The notes under the pieces are model-generated. The model did not search any database and was not told the DNA's origin. It was given only the letters and a program-made list of their open reading frames with translations. Made by a program: the position numbers and the translations under genes. Positions 12,501-24,278 of a DNA stretch of 64,000 nucleotides are shown here, in pieces (position 1 is the stretch's first letter; each line of letters starts with the position of its first letter). Origin of the DNA: Cylindrodendrum hubeiense. Lineage: Eukaryota > Ascomycota > Sordariomycetes > Hypocreales > Nectriaceae. The stretch lies in contig JAANBB010000153.1 in assembly GCA_014621425.1 (NCBI GenBank), positions 17,072 through 81,071 on the forward strand, read 5' to 3'.

Positions 12501-15500
12501 TTCAACCTTTTCCATGTCGACGCCCAGGTTTTCCAGATATTGCCATAGCTTGCGTTGTGTGTTCTGGAGCGAGTCCTTGTCATTGGTAACTTTGGAATCG
12601 GCCGAGACCGACTTATTTAGCTCTTCGATGATCTTGGCGATGGACTGATAGCGCATGATTTGCGATGGCGCGATGGCGACTTGTCGTCTCTTGAGTTTGG
12701 CTGAAAGCTTGATGACATCTATACTGTCAAGCCCAAGCTCCAGGACCGTCACCGTCTCAGATACATCTTGGGGTGAAACATCGGCAAGCAGAGCGATCTC
12801 TTGCTGCACTACGAGGGCTTTCTCTGTCCACTGGAAGTCCTTGACCTGTTCGGCCTTGACAGGTGCATTTACCAGCACATCTTGGATAGCCCCGACTTCT
12901 TGTCCAGCTCTGATTGGAACTTCGTTGTCTGGGCTTGCTCCCATGAGAGTGATATTTTCTTCGAGCTGATCAAGCAACTCGTCCAATTTAGCGGGCGTAA
13001 CAATGTGACCTTGTCCAACGAGAGTAAATCGCAGACTACCGTTTCGTGAATATACAACCTCAAGGGCAAGTGGGTAGTCAGGACTTCCGTGGTTGTCAAG
13101 ATTCTCCCACGGTAGCGAGCCGCCATCCTGAGGTGTCTCGATCTGGAAGGCAAAGAGATTATCGAATAATGCCTTACCACCGGAACACCACTTTTGGATG
13201 CTCTTGAGAGGAACGTGCTGGAAGTCGAGAATCGCTGTGTTGAACTCATGGCATTGGCGGATGAGTGACGACCAAGTCTGCTTTTGGACGCCCTTGGAGT
13301 AGAAGGGGATTGTGTTGAAAAGTGGACCAATGGTATGCTCAACGTTTTCCAGCTCGATTGCTCTGCCTGATACGATGACACCGATTGTTGCACTGCTCGT
13401 TACGCATTTCTTTAGTGCAGCAGTCCACAATGCCAGCGAGACTGCTTGAAGTGTGACATTCTGCGACGAACGCACCCGCTCGAGATTCTTTGCGGAGATT
13501 TCTCGCACAGCTGTGACAGCATCATTCTCTCCCTGCTGTCCAAGTGGTGGCACAGGAGCGAAGGACCAACCACGGAGATGATCCTCCCAGAATCTCTTGC
13601 AGTTGTCGTATCTCAGCAATGGACCATGACTGAGCGCCTCCAGGAAAGACGGGCCGGAAGGTGTTTCCCTGCCGTTGTATTTAGCCAACAACCTCTGCAT
13701 CATTAAATCGAAGCTGTTTCCATCGTAAAGTGCGTGGAAGATGTGGATGACAAGTCTTCTGGACTGTGGAGTTGTCAGATAGATGAGTCGCAGTGGCGTA
13801 GCGATGAGCGAGGCATTCTGTTTGACCCAATCCTGCTTCTTTTCTTCCAGATAGCTTCCAATTAGTTCGTGGTTTTCAAGAGTGTGTTCCTCCCAAGGAG
13901 GATACATGTTTCTCAAAGCTACCTGAACGAAGCCGTTTGTCGTTGGGACGAAAGCAGTTCTGAGAATCGCTTCTGACTGCACAAGTTCATTCCATGAAGT
14001 ACGTAGTAACTCCACGGATGTAGTGTCTGCAAGCTCAAGTTCAAAGACATTGAAATAAGCATCCTGCTGATCGCTGGTCATAGTTCGGGAAATGATGCCT
14101 TGTTGCAGGGGCGAGCAGGGAGCAATGTACTCAATATCTGCAGCCTTCACGCCAAGTCCCCGGCAGATAACACCCCGGTATCTGTGGCCACATGACTGGA
14201 TTGATTGCTTTACTTCGCGAATGAACTTGCCCTGCTGGACAGTAGAAGTTTTTGCCAAAGCATTGGCAAGATCACCGACAATCGGATACTTGAGCAGGGC
14301 GGCTGGTGAAGCGGCTTTGATGCCTCGAGCCCTCAGGAGAGCAGAGAGTCTCAGTGCAGTGATCGAGTCCACGCCAACATCAAATATGCTAGTTGATGAG
14401 GTCAGATCCTCCGGCTTCATGTCGCTGAATTGGGCAAGAATCTCAATCAATTTGCCCATGGTCTCGACAGCAGCAGCAGAAACAGGCGTTATTGAAGCGT
14501 GGGATAGCTCCATGAGCAGCTCGGGAGACAGCTCGCCGAATAGTTTCCTAAGTTCCTTGACTTCTGCTTTGTTATTTGAAGAGAGCGGGATGTAAGGGAG
14601 TGCGAAGATGTAGGTCGGCACCATGTAGCCTGGAAGCCTTGTGCGGCAAGCCTCCTTAGCCTTCACACCCAACCCTTTGTCGTCTGGAAGGACTTGGAGC
14701 TTTCCGGACTTTGCTTTCTGGCCGACGACAAATGAAACAAGGACGTCCTTGCCACTTGTGCCATGTCGAGTCACAATGGTAGCAGTGTCTTGAATCTCGT
14801 TAACGCCAGTTCGAATAGCGTGATTGATCTCAGCAATCTCAAGTCGCTGCCCGCGCAGTTTGACCTGGTCATCAGCTCGGCCAAGAAAATCAAAGCAGCC
14901 ATCATGGAGAACTCGAACGAGATCTCCTGTTCGGTAAATCTTTTCACCAAACTCTTTCAGTGTCGGAAAACGCTCTTCTGTGAGCTCAGGCCGGTTCAAG
15001 TAGCCCTTGCCAACCAGCTTACCCGAAACGCAAAGCTCGCCGACTCCGCCACGAATAACCGGAATTTCGGTGCCTTGGCGGAAGATATAGGAACCGACAT
15101 TGGGGAACTGCTGTCCAATATTGCTTGGACGGCCATTGACCGGGACACGTTGATACATCGTAACACCAATGGTTGCCTCAGTAGGCCCGTAAGCGTTGTA
15201 GATGACGGCCTTGGGCCCCCAGACGTCCAGGATTTCCTGCTTCAATTGCTCGCCGCCGGTGATGAAAACACCACGACAGAGACTAGGAACTTCATCAGGG
15301 TGAGTGAGACGTGCCAGACTTGGTGTCAAATCAATATGTGTGATGTCCAGCCTGTTGATCGAGGCGGTCAAGTCATCCAAGATGAGGTCCTTGGGGGCGG
15401 CAACAACAGCAATGCCAACCGACCAACTCCAATACTGCTCAAGCACAGAAACATCGAAGTGAAGTGCAGCAAACTGCAGCCATCGCGAATCGGCATCCCA

Positions 15501-18500
15501 GTGTCCTTTGAAAAGCTCTTGAAAGGCCATCATTGCTTCCACGGCATTGTCGTGCGTAATCTCGCATCCTTTTGGAGTGCCTGTTGTGCCTGACGTATAT
15601 AGACAATAGCAGGTATCCGAGGGAGCAATAGCTGGCGTGTATACAGGTTGGGGAATTTCCAAGGCCTCAAGGGAGGCTGTGTCGATAGTAATGACCTTGC
15701 AATCGACTTCAAAGCCCATGGAACCCGGATCCGTAGTTAATAGACACGGGGCTTGGGAATCCTGGAGAATGAACTGTTTTCGTGCCATCGGAGCTGTGGG
15801 GTCCAAAGCCACAAAGGAGCAGCCTGCTTTGAGAATGCCAAGGATGGAGAAGTACGCCTCAGGGCACTTGTCGAAGTGAATCGCTACAATGCTGCCGGGA
15901 GTAGCCTGATCTCTCAAGATGCTTGCCACTTTATTTCCCAAGCAATTGAACTCCTTGTAGGTCCAGTCTTGTTTAATAGGTGTCTCGCCATCAAATCCTG
16001 AGATAAATTCGAGTGCCGTCTTCTCTGGGTTGGAAACTGCTCTTGTTTCAACAAACTGATGAAGAAGCTGGACTGGGGCAGTAAGAGTTGGCGAGACTGC
16101 TGGTAGTATCGAGTAGAGATGTGTCGCCTTGTTATAAGTGTCGTCTTCGTGGCCAGTGGGATTGCAAGCGATGTGAGCCAAAGACGAATCGAATTGTTCA
16201 ACCAAGATCTTCGCTTGTTCTTGGGGAAGAAGGTCGCTATGATAAGTTATGCACAGACGAATTTGATCATTGTCTACTGGTTCAATCTCCAGGGAGACAG
16301 GGTACTCGACCATCGCCTCGTCCTCTACAGCCTTCCAGGGGACTGTGGCAGATTCTGCAGTATCCATCTTCTGATAGGCGATGAGAGTGTCGAAAACGGT
16401 CCCTGATGGGTGGCCTAGCCATTTTTGAACCTGACCAAGAGGCGAAAACTGATGCTTATGGAGATGTTGGTTGTACTCCATCATGTATTTGACCAGATCC
16501 GCATTGGACGCGTTGTTGGATGCAACAATTGGGACCGTATTCAGACAGGGGAAAGGCGCATCCTTCGTCTCGTCTGTTGTTCTTCCAGACAAGACAACCC
16601 CGAAAATGACGGAGCTTTCGCCCAAGTACGAGGCCATTACTCTGGTCCAGGCAGCTTGTATGGCAGCTTGTATGGAGATGTTTGAGGCCTGCGTTGCTTG
16701 TTGCAGCTTGGAAAATGACAAGGATGATATGATCGCGTCCGATTTGACCTCCCTTTTCTCTATGCGTAGAGGAGTCATCACGGGGAACTTGTTCACGACT
16801 GCTTGGCCCGCCTTTGCCGCCCAGAACTCCTTTTCTTGTGTTTTCCCTTCCAGAGACTTGCACAAGATGGTTGACAACGCTGGCTCGATCGCCGAGAAAC
16901 CACGCGGCTCTTGGCTTTTCAAGAGTCTTGAAAGCTCATCCAACATGAGATGAAGCGACGCGGCATCGTATAGAGCATGGTGAATGATGAGGTTCATCCT
17001 GAGCTGGCCGTCCGTCTCAACCAGTACAACCTTCCAGGGCGGGAGACGTAGAGAGTCTTGAATGCTGTGAACCATGTCCTTCTTTTGCTGCAAAAGATCG
17101 ATGTCATCGCTTTGAGAAGTTTGCAGGATCTCCAATGGGAGTGCTATTGATCCTGAAGTGTATCGAACCATTGCAAACGAGGTGTCGCCATGGTTAACAG
17201 GAACAAAGCCGGTCCGAAGCATAGGATGGCTGGCTTGGAGAGCCATCCAAGACCCCTTCAAGTCTTCAACCTTTACGTCCGGATCAACCTGGTAGTGAAC
17301 TGCATTCATATAGTGGTCTCCATTGGATTGAAGGAATGATGCAATCATGGCAGACTGAACGGGCGTGCAGGGCAGTATTGACTCGACCTTGGCATCGGTT
17401 GGCAGCATTGTCGAGACATGTGAAAAGACTTGGTTTGAGAATTGACCAAAATCATAGACACGGTGCGGGTCTGAGCCCTTCCTTGCGGAATTCTGCAACA
17501 GCTTAGCTGCTATCTTTGAGGTGGTAGGGCACTCGATCACGTCAGATGCTGAGATACTGAAGCCCTCTTGACGCAAGATTGAGGCGATCTGAACCGCATT
17601 GATACTATCCAAGCCAAGCTGGAAAATAGTTGTGCGGCGATGAATCTGGGTCTCGGGCATCCCAGAAAGTTGGGCGAGAACCCGACGGACTTGAGATTCA
17701 ATCTCACCCCACTGCTCCTCACTCGCTTGGGAGGGAGCAATAGCTTCCGACCTTTCCTGTCGTGGCTTTAACACACTCAGACCGGAACTAATTGCGACTG
17801 GCAGACGGTCTCTGTTCAGAAGAGTTGCATGTGGCGAGGTGAGTGTTGCCCTAAGTAAGAGTTTGAAGGCGTCTGCTAGAGCTGCAGCAACGTCTCCCGT
17901 CACAATGCCCATATCGCGATGAATGTTGATGACCAAAGAGTTCAAACTCGGGCATGGTACAACCTCGCAGACCAGCGGGATGTCCATCTCTCCAGAGTCT
18001 TCTTCAAGGGTCCAAACTCTACTGTCGATGTCCTGCAGTGGTGTCTGGACGAGCAGAAGGGTTTCAAATAGATGTCTACCTGTGCGGTTCACCTTCCGTT
18101 GAATGAGACGCAAGGGAGTGAACTGGTATGCCAGGAGTTCGGTGTTCAGTTTCTGTAAGTGCTTCGCCATCTCAATGTTGCTCCAGTTCGGAGAGAAGTC
18201 GACTCGGACAGGGATTGTATTGAAGCAAGGCGCGACGAGCCTGTCGAGTCCTTCCATGTTCAGGGTGCGACCGCCAACGACATTTCCAAAGCAAACATCA
18301 GGGCGATTTTGTGCCATTGAAAGCACATTTGCCCAACTGGCTTGGCAAACTGACAGCAGTGACGTGCCCAGACTTCGAGTTCGTGTTTGGAGTTCTGTGA
18401 GCGACAAGTCTAAAGAAGTCGTATGGGTGCATTGATCTATCCCGCTGGTCATGCTAGCAAAGAGGCTTGACGGTCGGTAGCCATGGAAATGCTCCAGCCA

Positions 18501-21500
18501 AAATTGTTCAACATCTCCAGGCAGCTCCATGGCTGTTCGCAAAAATTGCATGTATGATGCAGGCGGGGGGAGCTTGGCATGTCTTGCCAGTGCTTCCACT
18601 TCCTTTAGGAGTCGTTCCATGGCGACAGCATCGTACAGAGCGTGATGGCAAATGAAAGAAAGGAATACCGATCCCCGATATCGCAAGATGGCAAGAGACA
18701 CGGGCGGAGTTTGCGAGTCGACTGGGTCCGGAAGAGTTTTGAGATGTTCCTCAACCGCGCCATCAAACGATGGCTCGGTTACCTCCAGGTTCATCCAGGG
18801 AATCTCCCATCCCTTAAGAACGACCTGAGCGATTGCCCGTTGGGAATCGTGAGTGGTGATGAAGCAAGTCCGGAGTATATCATGCCGTTCAGCCATGATC
18901 TTCCAGAAAGACTTGATGATCTGCGGCCCAATGTGAAGGCGCAGGAGGATCTTGTTATAGTAACTCGATTGACCACGTGAGAGCATCGCTTCTTGCAGCG
19001 GCATGCAAGGCAGAACAGCCTCAACAGTCTTGCCCTGTTCAGCAAAGGTATGTGTAACAGTGTCAATAAAAGTAGCAGGGAAGAAGTCCATAGGACTAGC
19101 CTCGTTCTGGATCTGGGCTTCTTCGGAGAGGTGGCGGGAGAGTTGCGCAACAGTTGGGTGTTGTAGGATTTCAGAGACAGCAACTCTTCTATTCAACTGA
19201 AGTCCAAGCTCGCGGCTCAGATGAATTGCAGATATGGAGTCGACTCCGAGCATGGTGAGCGGAGTCCACCTCCCAACTTCTTGTCTCGATGACTTGGTTG
19301 CGCGGGCGATAGTATCAGCCACGACTGATTCCATCGAGGTCCAATCTCCATCGTCGTGGAAGTCTTGCGATGAACCCGACACAGTCTCAAGATATTGTTG
19401 TCCGAGGTGCTCAAAACACGCGCGGAGGGCACGTTGGTCAACCTTACCGCTGGGAGAGAGCGGGATAGTCGACACAGGTACCAGGTACGATGGGATCATG
19501 TAAGCAGGGAGCCGTGATTGCAAAAGGGCGAAGAGAGAGCGATGGGTCTCAGCATGAACCTCCATCTCGCAGAAATCAGAATGGCCTTTTTCTGATACAT
19601 AGAACAAGACTAGCTGTTCAGCTGCCGTCTTCTCCAGTCGAGCCAGTAGAGTCACAGCGGAGCTACCCAGCCCGGTAGAGGTAGCAACACTGTTAATCTC
19701 ACTGGTCTCAATTCGCTGTCCCCTGAGCTTGACCTGGTTATCCATGCGGCCGAGGAACATCATCGATCCGTCAGGGAACATCCGACCCAGATCGCCCGTC
19801 CGGTAAAGTCTACCGTACTGGGGGTGCTCAACAAACTTTTCCACTGTCAGTTCCGGCATATTGAGATAGCCCTGAGCTACTTGGGGACCACCAAAGCATA
19901 ACTCTCCAACCCAACCAAGAGGGGAGATATCCAGGCTGCCTGGGACAAGGATAAAGGCAGAGGTGTTGGGGAGCGCATGTCCCAAATGTTCAACATTGTT
20001 GTCAGAAGCCATCTTCTTGACTGTACAGATGTTGGTCAGCTCGGATGGGCCGTAGCCTTGCCATAGCTTATCATGCCATTTCTCTAGGACAGACTTGGTC
20101 AACGCTTCGCCGGCAGAGACTAGGAACTCCACGCTAGGGACATTGCGAGGATCAATCAGAGATGCCACAGTAGGCGTCATACTCAGGTGTGTAACGTCCA
20201 GCTCGCGAATTGACTTCTCTAGATCCTCAAAAAGAGTGTCGTTTATCCCTGAGCAGAGGCACATCCCAGTGTGCCAAGTGTAGAAAATCTCGAAAACAGA
20301 GACATCAAAGACTTGCGAACAAGTTTGCAGGAAGCGGCCCTGGGACTTTGAGCTAGCTGGATATGTCGACTTGAGGATCGAGAGATTGGACATGATACTC
20401 TGTTGCTGCACTGCCACGCCCTTGGGGACACCAGTAGTTCCAGAGGTATAAATGACGTAGGCAAGCCGAGAACTATCCGTTGGTGTATCAAGATTGTGTG
20501 TGGATTGATTGCTCAAGGGGGCAGAATCGATGTTGATCCAAAAAGTTCTAGGGGCACGGGGGACGGCAGGATTCGATGCATCATCAACCAGGCAGTACTT
20601 GGCTCCGGCTTGCTTCAAGATACCCTGGATGCGAACAGCGGGAGTCGAGGGTAAGATTGGAAGATAGGCGCAGCCGGCTTTCAAAATGGCCAGTATGGAG
20701 ACGTAAAAGCTTGGTGACTTGTCCATGATAATCGCAACCACGTCGCCAATTCTGGTGCCCTTATTTCTTAAATGCCGGCCAAGCTGATTGGCAGAATTGT
20801 TCAGCTCTTGGAATGACATTGTGGTGATTTTGCGCCGCCCTGATTGTTGCTGAGCGAAACACAGCGCGCTGAGTGTGGGGTTCTTGGACGCCATGGCTTC
20901 AAATTCCTTCGACAAGTCTGAAATTTCTTCGCGAACATCAGGAGCAGTGTTGAATGTTGACAAACGAACATTGATATTGCGCTGGATTGCTTTGAAGTCC
21001 TGTGTAGAATTCTCAAGGATGCCAAGACTCATCGACTCAAATTGTTTGACAATGTGCTCAATAAACGTCGGCGAGATGACATCTTGTCGATATGTGACTT
21101 GCAGAGTAAACCCGTTTGGCGTTGGTTCTATCTCGAAAAGAATTGGCGTTTCAAGACGGTCAAGATGCCTCGTCTCTTTTACCAGATTGTGGGAGCGTGC
21201 TGAGCTATCAAGAGACTCCTGATACGCAAACAGGACGTCGTACAAGCTTTCACCTGGGTGCAAGCCTGCAAGCTTCTTGATTTCCGCGAGAGGAAGCATG
21301 CAGTGCTGCATAGCTTTGCGATTACTTGAGTGGATATTGTTTAGAATGTCCAAGTTGGCAGTCACAGTGCTCAAATCCACTCGCAGAGGAAGAGATGCAA
21401 TGCAAGGTCCGACAATCTTCTCGACGCCTGCAACAGGGATTGTTCTTCCCGATGTCACGGAGCCAATGACAACGTCCTGGACTCCCATGATACCGCTCCA

Positions 21501-24204
21501 TAGAAGAGCTAGTGACGCCTGGAATAGCACTTGAGTGCTACAGCCTATCCTCTGAATCACATCATCCACCTTTTGTTTCGGGATCGCCAACTGTGTTCGG
21601 ATTGAACTAGTCCCATTTGATTTTCCAATCCGATCATTCAGCTTGGGAAAGGGGACTTTGTTCCAACCGACAAGATGTTCGGTCCAGAATACTCGTGCCG
21701 CATCATCAACCGCTTGGTTTTCAGGGATATTGTAAAATGCGACAACATCTCTGAAAGGCGGACGAGGTGCCACCGAGCCGGTAGACAAGAGAGCAGATAG
21801 ATCCGACAATAGGATATCCATTGACCAGCCATCGTATATTGCGTGATGCAACTGAACAAGAACACGCGGACCCGTAATTGCGGACTCTCTCACGATTTGG
21901 ATTCGGAGTGGGTTAAGATAGTCACCAGGTTCCGAAATGGCAAATGCCGGTTGAAACTCGTCAACAATGTTGATTTGCCCATCCCGAAGGTCCTTGAAGA
22001 TGACTGATATGAACCGATTTTGTAATGTTGCGAAGCCAGCGCGTAGAATCTCGTTCCGCTGAGCCAGCTCTGCGAAAGATGTAGAGAGTTGTTGTGCGGT
22101 GTATCCTTGTGGAACCTCTAGCTCGATCTCGTTGCAATAAGCTGTGGAATCTTGTGCTGTCTCGGCCAGCATAGCCAGCTGTAGAGGTGTACAGGGTATC
22201 ACATCTTCGATCAGCCCCTTTATTCCTTCTAAAGCCGGGCTGTGAGCTAGGATACTGCTCAAATCGCTGGATAGGCTGATTTGACTTGGTGCGGGGTTGA
22301 GAGATTTTGCAGTTGGCTGCCGTCGAATGGCAAAAACAATATCTGCAACTGACTTCATTGACAGAAGGCTTGTAGAATTCAGATCCAGATCTGATTCTCG
22401 AAGAGTCGAAGCCAACTTGATTGCTCTAAGAGAGTCTAGGCCTGCAGATGCGAGGGATGTAGCCCTGCTGACTTTGAAATTGAGGACATCTGACACAACG
22501 CCGATGACTTTTGCCTCAAGTTCATCAGTAGGCTCTGAGTCTGGAGAGCTTTCCACCAAGTCTGTCCTGCGTTGTTCATGATCGGCCTTCATTTTCTTTC
22601 TGTCAACTTTGCCGCTTGCGAGGCGCGGGAACTCATCCATCAGTACCACTTCACCTGGAACCATGTATTGAGGTAGCCAGTCTTTACACCTTTCTAGGAT
22701 AGTCTCCTCGGCTACTCCGGCATCGACAGCACAGAATACCACCAGAATGGACTTAACCACTGCAGCTACTGCACTGTGACACCCAGATGTCCTGAGAACA
22801 GCTTGTTCTACCTCGCCAAGTTCGAGGCGCTGGCCTCGAAGCTTGACTTGGCCATCTGAAATACGGCCGAGGCACTCTAGGATTCCATCCGAGCGAAGCC
22901 GGGCCTTGTCTCCGGTACGGTAGACTCGGCCGTATGGGGTTTGTATGAAAACCGAGCTTGTTTGATCTGGACGATTGATGTATCCAGTGGCAAGTTGGTA
23001 ACCTCCAACTGCAAGTTCTCCAATCTCGCCTTGTGGAAGGATCTTGAATTGTGGTTCTGAAGCCTCAGGCTCTGCCTCTTCGACAATGAAGCAGGAGACG
23101 GTGTCAAGAGGCACGCCGATATTTCCAGTTGATGAATCGGCCGCAAATGCTGTCTGTAGAGTGCTGCATTCCGGTATTAGCGCTTGATTAACTTAAAAAG
23201 AGATGTCTCACTTACCAGTGAATAGTAGCCTCGGTTGGGCCATACATTGCCCACAGCATGCTGGGTTTAGTATCATCTCCGCCGAACTCCTCCACCACTG
23301 GTGCATTGAGCATTTCACCAATGGTTAATAATACTTTCAGGTTCGGAGCATTCGCTCGTTTCCTCAGTAAACTTCCCGCAACTGTGGGGGTGAGCTCGCA
23401 AGCGTCCACTTCCATGGCGCGGAGCACAGCAGGGAGGTCATTCAGCATCTCTGCCCGGCGGATGGTGACTAGAGTGCATCCCCGAAAAAGGGGAAAGAAG
23501 ATTTCGAAGACTGAAACGTCAAAGGTGGGGGCTGCGAATTGGAGGAAACGGGAAAAGGTGGGAATGTGTCTATCATGGGCAAGGAGAGCCTGGGTTGCCG
23601 CATCATGGGAAAGACCAACGCCTTTTGGTGTGCCCGTAGAACCTGACGTGTACATGACATATGCGAGGTCTTCTAGGGTAGGTTTTCGGTGTTCCTGCTG
23701 TAGTCCTGGAGTTGGGGTGGACATGCAATCTTCTTCGTCCAGGACTAGGACGGTGGCGCTAACGTCCTGGGGAATTCCAGATAGCAGTTCCCGAGAAACC
23801 ACCACAACGGATGCATCCACATCTTTGAGGATGAATTTTACTCTCTCGGGGGGCGCGTCAATGTTCAGGGGGCAAAATGCTCCTCCAGCCTTGAGGATGG
23901 CCAGGAGAGAGATGTAGAGGAGGGGAGACTGGTGGATGAGGATTGGAACCACAAACTGTCCTTGCACCCTGCCCGCCGCCCTCGATATGCGAGTTGCTAA
24001 GGCATCTGCTGCATCGTGAAGTTGGCTGTAGTTGAAAGAAATTCGCTTGTTGTTTCCCAAATAATCCAGCGCTGTCAGTTTGCTGGGAGGACTAACGAGA
24101 CAGTGTAAGAGATTCGGTCCGGGCAGCCTTGAGGCCTGCTCGTTAAGGATAGAAAGGCCAGTGGGATCCATCTTGGTGCTGCTGATTGGGGGTGCGGAGG
24201 CCAT
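9526..24204 (-). CDS. sidC: ferricrocin-type siderophore synthetase (SidC/NPS2 NRPS)
   Basis: Nonribosomal peptide synthetase that should assemble a ferrichrome-family hydroxamate siderophore from N5-acyl-N5-hydroxyornithine plus small amino acids such as Gly and Ser. Exons, in transcript order: 24204-23216, 23163-9729, 9666-9526, with introns of 52 and 62 nt (GTAAGT...AG). They join in frame to 4854 residues; across the first junction the protein reads YGPTEATIHCTLQT. Approximate domains: A1 20-520, T1 535-610, C1 630-1050, A2 1075-1580, T2 1605-1680, C2 1700-2110, T3 2145-2215, C3 2245-2650, A3 2680-3190, T4 3225-3300, C4 3330-3740, T5 3770-3845, C5 3875-4290, T6 4330-4400, C6 4430-4850. 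A-core motifs YTSGSTGTPKG, YTSGTTGVPKG and YTSGTTGTPKG; T motifs GLDS/GVDS. There is no thioesterase, as usual: the last C domain is expected to cyclise the product. Start chosen at ATG 24204 (ACCACCATGG); the open frame above it has no ATG. Confidence 0.95.
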
Positions 24205-24234
24205 GGTGGTGGTGGGCAGCAATGGAGAGGTGAT

Positions 24235-24278
24235 GGCGAGGGCGAGGGTGAGGGCGAGGAGGGCGAGGGCGAGGGCGA
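24235..24278. repeat. imperfect GGCGAG hexamer repeat in the sidC leader
   Basis: About seven imperfect copies of GGCGAG on the plus strand (CTCGCC in the sidC sense strand) lie 30-75 bases upstream of the sidC ATG. In the sidC frame it reads as a Leu/Ala-rich pseudo-signal peptide without ATG, so I take it as untranslated leader. Confidence 0.6.
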
